In this document: positions 1-8,276 of the stretch, piece after piece | Position numbering within the stretch: position 1 is the stretch's first letter | Layout of the letters: each line of letters opens with the position of its first letter | Program-made: the position numbers and the translations under genes | The notes under the pieces: generated by a model | Told to the model about the DNA's origin: nothing | The model's database searches: none | What the model saw: the letters and a program-made list of their open reading frames with translations, nothing else | From: Anaerovorax sp. IOR16 | GTDB taxonomy: Bacteria; Bacillota; Clostridia; Peptostreptococcales; Anaerovoracaceae | NCBI RefSeq assembly: GCF_017168145.1 | Contig: NZ_JADQTL010000005.1 | Coordinates: 1 to 64,000 of the forward strand | Length of the DNA: 64,000 nt | Direction of reading: 5' to 3'

Positions 1-1
1 G

Positions 2-157
2 TTGGAAGAGCAACTCTCTAATACAACGTATGTTTTGCAAAATTATGAAACAATCGAAGAGGATTCCATTGTCTTTCATGTAAATGTTTTGGTGAATGAA
101 AATGGAGAAAATGTGAATGAAGTAAGGAGTATTGTATGGAAACCAACAAAATTATAA
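2..157 (+). CDS. C-terminal end of an unrecognised protein (5' truncated by window)
   Basis: An open frame enters from the left edge, reads about 51 codons and stops with TAA at 155-157. It overlaps the polA start by 22 nt. The visible tail is polar and acidic (for example NENGENVNEV) with no motif I recognise. The polA ribosome site (AAGGAG at 124-129) lies inside this frame, so the two genes are probably translationally coupled. Function cannot be called from the fragment, and it could be a chance open frame. Confidence 0.4.
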   Translation: MEEQLSNTTYVLQNYETIEEDSIVFHVNVLVNENGENVNEVRSIVWKPTKL

Positions 158-2841
158 TTATTGATGGAAACAGTTTGATTAATCGAGCTTATTATGCCAT
201 ACAAAAACCTATGATGACGAAAGATGGACTGTATACCCATGCGGTGTACGGTTTTCTTAATATGTTAAGTAAAGTGGTAAAAGAGCAAACTCCAGAGTAC
301 ATGCTGGTAACTTTTGACCGAAAGGCACCAACCTTTCGTCATCTAGAATATGAAGCATATAAGGCAGGAAGAAAAAAGATGCCAATGGAGCTGGCAATGC
401 AATTGCCGCTTTTGAAAGAAGTATTGGAAGCAATGAACATAAAAATGCTTGAAATTGATGGATTTGAAGCAGATGATATCATTGGAACGGCCGCCAAAAA
501 GGCTGAAAAAGAGGGGATGTTTCCTCTGATTGTCTCCGGAGATCGCGATGAACTTCAATTGGCTTCCGAGATGACAAAGGTTATGATTACGAAAAAAGGG
601 ATTTCTGAATTTGAGTTATACGATAAGCAAGCGATGATCGATAAATATGGATTTACACCAGAGCAATTTATTGATTATAAAGGGCTTATGGGGGACCAAT
701 CAGATAACATACCAGGTCTTCCGGGAGTCGGGGAAAAGACTGCACAAAAACTAGTTTTACAGTTTGGCAGTGTAGAAAATCTTTTAATGCATACTGAAGA
801 AATCAGTAATGCGAAGCTGCGGACAAAGGTAGAAGAAAATGCACAGCTTGCAATGATGAGTAAGCGACTGGCTACCATCTGTACTGAAGTACCCATTGAA
901 ATTAATTTTTCTGAGTGCTTTCTACAGGAACCAGATTATACAAAGTTACTGGAACTTTATCAGAAGCTTGAATTTAAAAGTTTAATAAAAAAGCTTTCAC
1001 AGGAAGGAATTATGATTAATACTTCGAAGGAGGATTCTTTTGCTTGTGATGCGGCTCCGATTTTAATAGAGGTAAAATCATTACAAACAATTACAAAGCC
1101 TGAGGAAATGGAAGTACTTAATAAAGCAATTTCCGAGGAAACAACCGTGTATTTAAAGGCTTTTACGGATAACAATCATAAAGGAAAACCAATCATTTAT
1201 GGAATTTCTCTTTTAGTTGGGGATACTTCTTATTATCTTTGTACAGAGAAAAATGGTGTCTGGGAAGCATTTGTTCAATTATTGAATGCTAATGTTGTTA
1301 AATTTTCCGGTCATCAGCTGCAAACAGAGTATTTTGCTTTTTTGTCGAATGGACTTTCGCCAAATTGTTTACACACTGCTTTTGATAGTGCAATTGGACA
1401 GTATTTACTTGATCCAACCAGGAGTAAATATGAATTAAAAACACTATTGTTTGATTATACACAGCATGAAATTCCTGATGAGAAAGAGTTTTTAGCAGGA
1501 AGTCGTCAGATAGATCTTTTTTCGAATGAATCAAAACAGTATGAGGAATACGGTGCAAAATGGTGTACGGCGGTTGCTTGTTTGGAACCTTTACTAAAAG
1601 AAAGACTTTCCACTGATGGGCTAGAAGATGTATTTTATGAAATTGAGTTGCCTTTGATTACTGTTTTAGCTTCGATGGAAAGTCAAGGTGTAGCGGTTCA
1701 TAAGGATACTTTGATGGAAACCGGTACGAATATTACAAGACAAATTCAGGAACTCACAGATAAAATTCATGAATTAGCAGGTGAATCATTTAACATCAAT
1801 TCCCCAAAGCAATTGGGAATTATATTGTTTGAAAAGCTTAATTTAAGTGGCGCAAAGAAGACAAAGACAGGTTATGCTACTGGCGCGGGTATTTTGGAAC
1901 GTTTATTGGATGAGCATCCTATTATTCCTCTGATTTTAGAATATCGTATGCTCACCAAACTAAACAGTACTTATATCGAAGGACTTTTACCTTTGGTGGA
2001 TTCCGAAGGGAAGATTCATGCGCATTTTCAGCAGACAGTAACAGCTACTGGAAGAATTAGTTGTACAGAGCCAAATTTACAAAACATTCCGATTCGACAG
2101 GAATTGGGAAGAAAACTAAGAAAAGCATTCGTACCTGAAAGTGATGAATTTACTTTAGTTGGTGCTGATTACTCACAAATTGAGCTGCGTGTTTTGGCTC
2201 ATATGTCAGAAGATCCATCTTTGATTGAAGCTTTTAATAACGGAGATGATATTCATAAAATTACCGCAGCAAAGGTTTTTGGAGTGGCTGAAGAAGATGT
2301 GACCAGCTTACAAAGAAGCGATGCAAAGGCGGTTAATTTTGGTGTTATCTATGGAATGAGCGGGTTTGGTCTTTCTTCTAACTTAAACATTAGCAGAAAG
2401 GAAGCGGAAAAATACATCCAAGAATATTTTAAAAAGTACACCAGAGTAAAAATGTATATGGATGAACAAGTAGCATCTTGTAAAGAAAACGGTTACGTAA
2501 CAACCATTAAAAATCGACGAAGAAGCATTCCGGAAATCAATGCCAGCAATTATATGGTACGTCAAGCCGGAGAACGTTTAGCAATGAATTCGCCAATTCA
2601 GGGAAGTGCTGCCGATATTATTAAAATTGCAATGATTAAGGTGCACAAAGAGCTGATAAAAAACCAAATGAAATCCAGCTTAATCCTTCAAGTGCATGAC
2701 GAATTAATACTACAGGCGCATAAAGATGAGCTTGATCAGGTTAAGAAATTATTAGTAGAAAATATGGAACAAGCAGTAGAATTACATGTAGTATTATCTG
2801 TAGATTTAAATACAGGAGATAACTGGTATGATTTAAAATAG
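136..2841 (+). CDS. polA: DNA polymerase I
   Basis: Family A DNA polymerase of 901 aa, acting in Okazaki fragment processing and repair. The N-terminal 5'-3' exonuclease domain (about 1-290) keeps its landmarks: DGNSLINRAYYA, DRDELQL, GDQSDNIPG and the helix-hairpin-helix GVGEKTAQKL. The middle 3'-5' exonuclease-like domain (about 310-490) looks degenerate: where active enzymes have an Asp-x-Glu pair the sequence reads VYLKAF, so proofreading is probably absent, as in Bacillus and Taq enzymes. The polymerase domain has motif A (VGADYSQIELRVL, D678), motif B (RSDAKAVNFGVIYG, K731) and motif C (QVHDEL, D855-E856). AAGGAG precedes the ATG. coaE follows 19 nt downstream, a common Firmicutes arrangement. 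Confidence 0.97.
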   Translation: METNKIIIIDGNSLINRAYYAIQKPMMTKDGLYTHAVYGFLNMLSKVVKEQTPEYMLVTFDRKAPTFRHLEYEAYKAGRKKMPMELAMQLPLLKEVLEAMNIKMLEIDGFEADDIIGTAAKKAEKEGMFPLIVSGDRDELQLASEMTKVMITKKGISEFELYDKQAMIDKYGFTPEQFIDYKGLMGDQSDNIPGLPGVGEKTAQKLVLQFGSVENLLMHTEEISNAKLRTKVEENAQLAMMSKRLATICTEVPIEINFSECFLQEPDYTKLLELYQKLEFKSLIKKLSQEGIMINTSKEDSFACDAAPILIEVKSLQTITKPEEMEVLNKAISEETTVYLKAFTDNNHKGKPIIYGISLLVGDTSYYLCTEKNGVWEAFVQLLNANVVKFSGHQLQTEYFAFLSNGLSPNCLHTAFDSAIGQYLLDPTRSKYELKTLLFDYTQHEIPDEKEFLAGSRQIDLFSNESKQYEEYGAKWCTAVACLEPLLKERLSTDGLEDVFYEIELPLITVLASMESQGVAVHKDTLMETGTNITRQIQELTDKIHELAGESFNINSPKQLGIILFEKLNLSGAKKTKTGYATGAGILERLLDEHPIIPLILEYRMLTKLNSTYIEGLLPLVDSEGKIHAHFQQTVTATGRISCTEPNLQNIPIRQELGRKLRKAFVPESDEFTLVGADYSQIELRVLAHMSEDPSLIEAFNNGDDIHKITAAKVFGVAEEDVTSLQRSDAKAVNFGVIYGMSGFGLSSNLNISRKEAEKYIQEYFKKYTRVKMYMDEQVASCKENGYVTTIKNRRRSIPEINASNYMVRQAGERLAMNSPIQGSAADIIKIAMIKVHKELIKNQMKSSLILQVHDELILQAHKDELDQVKKLLVENMEQAVELHVVLSVDLNTGDNWYDLK

Positions 2842-2860
2842 AGATTGGGGTAGATTTAAA

Positions 2861-3448
2861 ATGAAAGTGATTGGTCTAACAGGAGGAATTGGTTCCGGAA
2901 AATCAACCGTTTCAAGATACTTAAGAGAAAAAGGAATTGTTGTGTTGGATGCAGATGAAATTGCAAGAGAAATTGTACTTCCTGGAAGTGATACGTTAAA
3001 CGAGCTTACGGATTTCTTCGGAAAAGAAATCTTACTGGAGGATGGATCTTTAAATCGTAAGAAGCTGGGTTCCATTGTTTTTTCTGACTCCGTAAAAAAA
3101 TTAAAATTAGATCGAATCATGCATGGTAAAATCATTGAACAAATTCAGAAAAGCTTACAAAAAGAAAGAGAGCAGGGAGTACCTTATGTTATGATTGATG
3201 CTCCTTTGTTATTGGAAACCGGTATGGATAAAATTGTGGATCAGGTATGGCTTGTAGAAATGAAGGATGAACTTCGAATTGATCGTGTTATGAAACGTGA
3301 TAAGTTATCGGAAGAAGAAGTAAAAGCACGTATTTTACAACAAATGAATGCGGAAGAAAAAAGGAAAAAATCACATGTCATAATTGATAATTCTTCAAAT
3401 TTAGCAAACTTATACGCCAAAGTGGATCAATTACTTTTAAATTTATAA
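2861..3448 (+). CDS. coaE: dephospho-CoA kinase
   Basis: Last step of coenzyme A synthesis: ATP-dependent phosphorylation of the 3'-hydroxyl of dephospho-CoA. The 195-aa length is normal for CoaE. The P-loop GGIGSGKST lies at residues 8-16, followed by the typical DADEIARE segment and the IDAPLLLETG motif in the substrate-binding region. It starts 19 nt after polA and is probably co-transcribed with it. The ribosome site (GGGG at about 2849) is moderate. Confidence 0.95.
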   Translation: MKVIGLTGGIGSGKSTVSRYLREKGIVVLDADEIAREIVLPGSDTLNELTDFFGKEILLEDGSLNRKKLGSIVFSDSVKKLKLDRIMHGKIIEQIQKSLQKEREQGVPYVMIDAPLLLETGMDKIVDQVWLVEMKDELRIDRVMKRDKLSEEEVKARILQQMNAEEKRKKSHVIIDNSSNLANLYAKVDQLLLNL

Positions 3449-3481
3449 ATCATTAAGTATGAATAATTATTGGAGAGCGAA

Positions 3482-5083
3482 ATGTTTAAAAAACGACTTT
3501 TACTTATTTTAGCCATTCTGCTGGGATGCACTGGTATTTCCGGTTGCAGTAAAGCAGTTCCTTTTTTATCTGGTTCTGATGAAGAACAACCTCAAGTAAT
3601 CACATCCAATGAAATTAAAATTCCCATTCAAAAAATACGATCATTAAACCCACTCAATACAGTGGATGAAGATGCTTATTACATGCATAAATTGATTTAT
3701 GAAGGCTTATTCACTTTGGATGAAACGCTGCAGGCTGTACCGCTTTTAGCTTCCTCTTATGAATATAATCAAGAAAAGGCATCTGTAACGATTAATCTTA
3801 AGAATGGGGTAAAGTGGCATGATGGTACTAGTTTAACTGCTGACGATGTAAAATATAGCATTGATACGTATTTATCCGTATTATATTCAAATTCATTTTT
3901 GTATAAAGACTATATTAATAAAATAAAGTCAGTATCGGCTAAGGGAAATAAAACTGTTGTAATTACATTTAAATCAGCAAAGGATATGGCAATTGAAAAT
4001 TTAACGTTTCCAATCATGCCAAAAACTTCTTCTAAAAAGGATAAAAATATACGAACTGCAACAAACGACTTTAAACCAATTGGAACTGGTCGCTATAAAA
4101 TTAAAAATATCAATGGCGTTCAAGAAATTGCTTTAGAAGGCTTTTATGATTATCATGATGGGAAGGTTCCAAGCAATCAACTGATTTTTAAAACCATTCC
4201 AAATCAAATGGATGCTATTAATTTGTTTGAAATACAGGACTTGTCCATTGCATTCTCCAAAGAAATTAATCGAGATACTTTGTTGAATAACAGTGATGTC
4301 AATTTGATTTCTTTTCCTTCCAACGAGTTAGAATTGGTTGGTTTTAATATGAATAAAAAAGCATTGAAAGACCGAAGAGTACGAAAAGCAATTGCGTACA
4401 CCATTGACTCGGAAGAAATTATGGAAACTGGGTACTTTCGCAGCGGTGTATTAAATGATTCACTTTATTATCCAGGTTATTTGGGAAGCAATGGAAAAGA
4501 AAGTTTGCTTAAAGTCAATTATGATAAAGCAAAACAACTTCTGGGAAAAGCAGGTTATATTGATCGAGATGGAGACGGGATTTTCGAGAATTCAGAAAAT
4601 GAAGAGCTTACCATTCAAATTCTGGTAAATGGGAACAACGATTCAAGGAAGGTTGCAGCGCAAATCATAAAGTCTGGATTGGAAAAATTACCAATTCATG
4701 TGCAAATTGAAGAGAAAAATTGGGAAGCGTATCAATCTGCCTTAGCAAATAAGGACTATGATATCTATATTGGAGGTTATCGGATTTCAGATAATTATGA
4801 TATGCGTTTTCTGCTGCATTCTCAGTATTCCAATCCAATCGGATATTCAAATAATAAATTAGATACTTTGCTCGATAAGATGCAATCCGGTATTACAGAG
4901 GAGCAGCGTAAAGCTACTTTTTCTGAGATTAAAGAAATTTTGAATGAAGAAATACCGTATTATTGTCTTTTTTATAAAACCTATGGGGCGAATGCATCTC
5001 TTAGTTTAAAAGGGAAGATTTCACCTACGTTTTTTGATTTGTATCGTGGCTGTTCTGATTGGAGATGTGAGTTTACTCGTTAA
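3482..5083 (+). CDS. ABC transporter substrate-binding lipoprotein, family 5 (peptide/OppA-DppA type)
   Basis: A 533-aa extracytoplasmic solute receptor. I start it at the ATG at 3482, because GGAG at 3472-3475 sits 6 nt upstream; a TTG 12 nt earlier is in frame but lacks its own site. The N terminus is a lipoprotein signal with the cleavage box ISGC (lipidated Cys22). The body has SBP_bac_5 features: an IYEGLFTLDE-like segment, VKWHDGTSLTADDVKYSI, and RRVRKAIAYTID. Such proteins bind oligopeptides, nickel or other small ligands; the ligand cannot be told from sequence. No permease or ATPase genes are adjacent, so it is an orphan receptor here. Confidence 0.88.
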   Translation: MFKKRLLLILAILLGCTGISGCSKAVPFLSGSDEEQPQVITSNEIKIPIQKIRSLNPLNTVDEDAYYMHKLIYEGLFTLDETLQAVPLLASSYEYNQEKASVTINLKNGVKWHDGTSLTADDVKYSIDTYLSVLYSNSFLYKDYINKIKSVSAKGNKTVVITFKSAKDMAIENLTFPIMPKTSSKKDKNIRTATNDFKPIGTGRYKIKNINGVQEIALEGFYDYHDGKVPSNQLIFKTIPNQMDAINLFEIQDLSIAFSKEINRDTLLNNSDVNLISFPSNELELVGFNMNKKALKDRRVRKAIAYTIDSEEIMETGYFRSGVLNDSLYYPGYLGSNGKESLLKVNYDKAKQLLGKAGYIDRDGDGIFENSENEELTIQILVNGNNDSRKVAAQIIKSGLEKLPIHVQIEEKNWEAYQSALANKDYDIYIGGYRISDNYDMRFLLHSQYSNPIGYSNNKLDTLLDKMQSGITEEQRKATFSEIKEILNEEIPYYCLFYKTYGANASLSLKGKISPTFFDLYRGCSDWRCEFTR

Positions 5084-5090
5084 AAAAAAC

Positions 5091-5119
5091 TTTACATCAA
5101 TGATTTGATATGTTAGAAT
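5091..5119 (+). promoter_or_regulatory. sigma-A promoter of tRNA-Leu(GAG)
   Basis: TTTACA at 5091-5096 and TAGAAT at 5114-5119 are separated by 17 bp. This places the start site about 18 nt before the tRNA gene at 5144. Seen directly; activity is inferred. Confidence 0.65.
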
Positions 5120-5143
5120 TAATATCGTGATGAAACACGATAT

Positions 5144-5228
5144 GCGGTCGTGGCGGAATCGGCAGACGCGCACGGTTGAGGGCCGTGTGGGTAACACCGT
5201 AAGGGTTCAAGTCCCTTCGACCGCACCA
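5144..5228 (+). tRNA. tRNA-Leu (anticodon GAG)
   Basis: An 85-nt cloverleaf. The acceptor arms gcggtcg/cgaccgc pair perfectly, and the discriminator A and CCA are encoded (5225-5228). The anticodon stem cacgg/ccgtg closes a 7-nt loop with anticodon GAG at 5178-5180, which reads CUC/CUU. A long variable arm, as expected for tRNA-Leu, precedes the T arm ggttcaagtcc. This tRNA is the logical ligand of the leuA T-box at 24337-24630, whose specifier is CUC. Confidence 0.97.
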
Positions 5229-5307
5229 AAATATGCCACTGATTGAAAATCGGTGGCTATCAATTTATAGTAATATAATTTTATAAATAAAGTAATTATG
5301 TATTTTA

Positions 5308-5480
5308 TGTTCCATTAGCAGAAATACTGCTGATGGCTAAGATGGAACTCCGGTTAAAATCCGGGACGGTACCGCCGCTGTAAGCGAGGAGTCTGAGCCG
5401 TAGCCATAAAAATGGCAGCCACTGAGGAAACTTGGGAAGGTCGGCAAAAGATAATGATACGCAAGTCAGAAGACATACAT
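5308..5480 (+). ncRNA. cobalamin (AdoCbl) riboswitch
   Basis: The sequence contains the conserved core of the cobalamin riboswitch in order: ggtaccgccgctgtaa near 5370, the B12-box region agccactgaggaaacttggg near 5415-5436 with ggaaggtcg next, and the closing gcaagtcagaagacatac at 5461-5478. It lies about 80 nt after the tRNA and upstream of a terminator at 5563-5592, so it probably acts by transcription termination. The first gene downstream is an unrecognised 98-aa ORF, then an MtaA-like methyltransferase; no cobalamin synthesis or transport gene is adjacent. Edges are approximate. Confidence 0.92.
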
Positions 5481-5562
5481 AAATTTTACACGTATCTCGT
5501 TAAAGAGGTTATGGCAATTTTTTGTGCGTGTTGCATATATTTATTAATCCAGTTAAATACGG

Positions 5563-5592
5563 AACTGTGACTATAAAGTCACAGTTTTTTTA
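5563..5592 (+). terminator. intrinsic terminator of the cobalamin riboswitch
   Basis: Arms aactgtgact and agtcacagtt pair around a short ATAA-type loop and are followed by a run of T. It lies about 85 nt after the aptamer, the expected place for an expression platform that stops transcription when cobalamin is bound. Confidence 0.85.
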
Positions 5593-5692
5593 TTATGTTA
5601 GGAAATATCGTTTGGGATATTGACGAAATAATATATTACCTAGGATGGCATTAGCTACTTTTTATTTATCAAACAGAATGGGGGATAAAAGG

Positions 5693-5989
5693 ATGAACAT
5701 TAATTGGTTTAAAAATCAGGATAACATTGTATATGCGGAGCTAGACAAGGTTGTTCCCTTACTCTCAAAGGAAACAGGAATATTCGATTTAGAGAAGAAA
5801 ATTAAGAGTTTTCAAGACAATCCTACCACTGAGGATACAACACTCCGAGGAACGAAGCGAGTTTCCTTGAAGCTTTTCATTCCTAATTTGATATTTGATG
5901 AAAAGTTGGAAATGGGGGATAATGTATGGGTATTTATGGGTGAAACTAGGGAATGCTATTGCCTTTATACGCCATGGGAAACTGTATAA
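5693..5989 (+). CDS. hypothetical protein, 98 aa, downstream of cobalamin riboswitch
   Basis: I do not recognise this protein. The start at 5693 is chosen because GGGGG at 5680-5684 gives a good ribosome site; a start at 5645 (16 codons longer) is open but has no such site. The product is mixed in charge, with no signal peptide and no membrane segment, and ends in RECYCLYTPWETV with two nearby Cys. It is the first ORF after the cobalamin riboswitch and is followed by its own strong terminator at 6033-6080, so it appears to be a single-gene riboswitch unit. It could also be a remnant. Confidence 0.5.
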   Translation: MNINWFKNQDNIVYAELDKVVPLLSKETGIFDLEKKIKSFQDNPTTEDTTLRGTKRVSLKLFIPNLIFDEKLEMGDNVWVFMGETRECYCLYTPWETV

Positions 5990-6032
5990 ACTTAAATAAT
6001 TAGTTAAATTCCTGCTCAATTTAAAATAGTAA

Positions 6033-6080
6033 AAAAGATGGATGCCATGTAATTTTATTGCTTGGCATCCATCTTTTTTA
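6033..6080 (+). terminator. strong intrinsic terminator
   Basis: Arms aaagatggatgcca and tggcatccatcttt pair around a loop of about 15 nt and are followed by a T run. It closes the 98-aa ORF unit. The sequence from here to 6270 contains no further gene that I can see. Confidence 0.85.
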
Positions 6081-6269
6081 AAGAGTTTTTTATAAAAATA
6101 CCCGAATATTGTGGTAATTTTTTTTTAAGGGTATATAATTAACTTAAAATAGCTATTGAGTAATAGATCATCACTAAGCGTATATGATCTTTGATTGCTC
6201 TGTAATTTAGTTGTTAAATGAATTTAGCAAATACAGCATATGTAAAATGATTAGAAAGAGGAGGATTTG

Positions 6270-7136
6270 ATGATGGCTAAATTAATTGATTTTAAATGTC
6301 AGTATGCAGATTTTAGGGGGGTTACGCCTGAGTATGCAGCGTCTTTAGGGCTAAAACTGCCGGATTTGTATTTGAATGCGGAAGATATGGTTAAGCTGGC
6401 ACTGAAAATCAAAGAGGATAATAACAGCAGTTTTTGTAAACTACCGCTGGATACGTGCGTCCAAGCTGAAAACCTTGGTGGAAAGATAAAGTATGATGAT
6501 TCACCGCTTGGTCCGAGAAAAGATATTGATATTTTAAATGATACGGAAGAAGTCTTAAACCTTCCTGCAATCGATCCATCAAAAGGTAGAATGGCAGAGC
6601 TTTTAAAAGCTTGTCAAATGCTGATAGAACAAGGTGAGACCGTTGCCTTAGAAATCAGAGGTATCTTTGATATGCTTAACTCTCTCATGGACATTCAGAA
6701 AGTATTTATGACATGTGCAATGAAACAGGATGTAATGAAAAAAGTATGCGATAGAATCAGAAGTGATGTGGTTACTTACTTTCTTGCAGCCGAAAAAATT
6801 GGATGCAATTTGTTTTTCTACTCCGATTCTTCGGGCGGAGTTAATATAATAGGACCTAGATTTGGGAAGAAGATGGTAGAATGGTTTACTTATCCACTCA
6901 TGAAAGAACTATCTGAGGTGCTTTCAGAAAAAACAATCGTACATATGTGTCCAAAAGTTTCATTTATGCTTGTAGGCAGTGGAAAAGCAAAATGGAAAGC
7001 GGAAGAAATTCCAGAAGAAACAGATTATTTATCTGCTTATAAAAACAATCCAAATGTAAGATTCACAGGACAAAGATGTAATAAAGAATTAAACCAAACA
7101 ACAAAAAATAAAATTTACCATTTAATTATAGAATAA
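6270..7136 (+). CDS. MtaA/URO-D family corrinoid methyltransferase-like protein
   Basis: A 288-aa protein of the uroporphyrinogen decarboxylase superfamily, most like methylcobamide:thiol methyltransferases (MtaA/MtbA type) rather than HemE. The zinc-binding pattern is visible: H225-x-C227 in IVHMCPK, and a third candidate ligand C270 in TGQRC. The N-terminal region has YADFRGVTPEYAASLG and the barrel ends just after C270, giving a shorter C terminus than the roughly 340-aa methanogen MtaA. The start is one of two tandem ATGs (6270/6273) after GAGGAGG. No corrinoid protein gene is adjacent, so the partner and methyl donor are unknown. The cobalamin riboswitch upstream makes a corrinoid link plausible, although a terminator lies between. 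Confidence 0.75.
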   Translation: MMAKLIDFKCQYADFRGVTPEYAASLGLKLPDLYLNAEDMVKLALKIKEDNNSSFCKLPLDTCVQAENLGGKIKYDDSPLGPRKDIDILNDTEEVLNLPAIDPSKGRMAELLKACQMLIEQGETVALEIRGIFDMLNSLMDIQKVFMTCAMKQDVMKKVCDRIRSDVVTYFLAAEKIGCNLFFYSDSSGGVNIIGPRFGKKMVEWFTYPLMKELSEVLSEKTIVHMCPKVSFMLVGSGKAKWKAEEIPEETDYLSAYKNNPNVRFTGQRCNKELNQTTKNKIYHLIIE

Positions 7137-7221
7137 ACAGATTACTTCTAAATGTTTGTTTTCTATATAGATGATGGGATATTTATATATTACTTAAAAA
7201 CTGATCGATAAAAAAGCATAT

Positions 7222-7278
7222 AAAAACCGCCATGAATATGAGAAATCAAATCGCATATATTCATATGGCGGTTTTTTA
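7222..7278. terminator. bidirectional terminator between convergent genes
   Basis: A long stem of aaaaaccgccatgaatatg with an imperfect complement ending catatggcggtttttt. It has A-rich and T-rich flanks on the two sides, so it can serve the gene ending at 7136 and the minus-strand gene ending at 7284. Confidence 0.8.
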
Positions 7279-7283
7279 TGTAT

Positions 7284-7709
7284 TTACAACTTTATTTCTT
7301 CAAAGTTCCCTTTCATATCAGCAATCTCTGCGACTGCATTTTTTAGATAGACCATACCTAATTTTTGACCGGTCGTATCATTATAAATTTGTTTTAATAG
7401 AGGCATGGTCTCAAAAGCTTTCATTTGAGCTTCCGAAGAATCATCAATGCAAGCTTCTCCATGAATACGAATCCATTCTTGATCTTTAGAGCAAGTGCAA
7501 ATTTCAACATTTGGAGTTTTTAATATTTGCTGAAATGTTTTCTTGTGCGTTCCGATTCCAAAGTAAAGCTTTCCATTGTATAGCATGCTAAATCCGAAAG
7601 GTCGAACTTTTGGACGTCCTTCATCCACCGTAGCAAAATAAAAAACTGGATTTTCTTTTAGAAATTGAATTACTTTTTCCATTTTGGTCTTCTTTTTGTC
7701 TTTACTCAT
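7284..7709 (-). CDS. pyridoxamine 5'-phosphate oxidase-like flavin-binding protein
   Basis: A 141-aa split-barrel protein of the PPOX/FMN-binding family. Typical segments are FYFATVDEGRPKVRPFGF near residues 23-40, LYFGIGTHKKTFQQI, and EWIRIHGEACI in the second half. Members bind FMN or F420 and reduce small molecules; the substrate cannot be predicted. Upstream of the ATG at 7709 I see no clear ribosome site, so Met10 (7682) is an alternative start. It is divergent from an HxlR regulator, with an inverted repeat between them, which suggests that regulator controls it. Confidence 0.82.
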   Translation of the reverse strand: MSKDKKKTKMEKVIQFLKENPVFYFATVDEGRPKVRPFGFSMLYNGKLYFGIGTHKKTFQQILKTPNVEICTCSKDQEWIRIHGEACIDDSSEAQMKAFETMPLLKQIYNDTTGQKLGMVYLKNAVAEIADMKGNFEEIKL

Positions 7710-7719
7710 TTAATTTTAT

Positions 7720-7745
7720 TTAGTAAAATTATTTTACCGTACTAA
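7720..7745. promoter_or_regulatory. candidate HxlR operator (nested inverted repeats)
   Basis: Two nested dyads lie between the divergent genes: an inner near-perfect palindrome gtaaaattattttac (7723-7737) and outer arms ttagta/tactaa (7720-7725, 7740-7745). HxlR-family regulators usually bind such AT-rich dyads next to their own gene. The assignment is inferred from position and symmetry. Confidence 0.5.
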
Positions 7746-7798
7746 GTTATAACCTACAAGTACGCAAAAAAATATCACTAAGTAAGGAGAATAAGAGT

Positions 7799-8131
7799 AT
7801 GACAGAAAAGAAAGAGTGTTGTCCCTGCTCTGATATTTGTCCATTGGAAGATGCAATGAGAATCATCGGAGGTAAATGGAAAGTGCAAATTCTATGTTCA
7901 TTATATCGGGATGGTTCTACAAGATTTAATGAATTAAAACGAAAAATGAAAGGTATTTCCAATACGATGCTCGCAAATGCTTTAAAAGAATTGGAGCAAG
8001 ATGGATTAGTAAAGAGAGAGCAGTTTATGGAAATACCTCCGCATGTCGAATATACTGCCACCCCAAAATGTGATGGACTGATTCCTATTTTAATCCAGTT
8101 GGCTCAATGGAGCATGAATATAAAATCATAA
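7799..8131 (+). CDS. HxlR-family transcriptional regulator
   Basis: A 110-aa winged-helix regulator of the HxlR/MarR-like group. The N terminus carries a cysteine cluster, CCPCSDIC, followed by the family hallmark IIGGKWKVQILCSL and the recognition region FNELKRKMKGISNTMLANALKELEQDGLV. The clustered Cys suggest redox or electrophile sensing, as known for YodB/HypR, but this is an inference. AAGGAGA precedes the ATG. The divergent flavin protein is its likely target. Confidence 0.9.
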   Translation: MTEKKECCPCSDICPLEDAMRIIGGKWKVQILCSLYRDGSTRFNELKRKMKGISNTMLANALKELEQDGLVKREQFMEIPPHVEYTATPKCDGLIPILIQLAQWSMNIKS

Positions 8132-8205
8132 TTTTACTAGTGATTATGAATATTGTATTACACACTAAATTTTCCATTATATGGTTGTGTTTTATATTCT
8201 TTATG

Positions 8206-8236
8206 ATACACTGTCTATAGAAAGAAAATAGTGTAT
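8206..8236. repeat. inverted repeat upstream of the EamA transporter
   Basis: Arms atacact (8206-8212) and agtgtat (8230-8236) form a perfect 7-bp dyad with a 17-nt centre, about 40 bp before the transporter start. It may be an operator or a chance repeat. Confidence 0.35.
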
Positions 8237-8276
8237 ATTTTGATAATTTATGCAGTGATAGGAAAGAGTATAAGAT

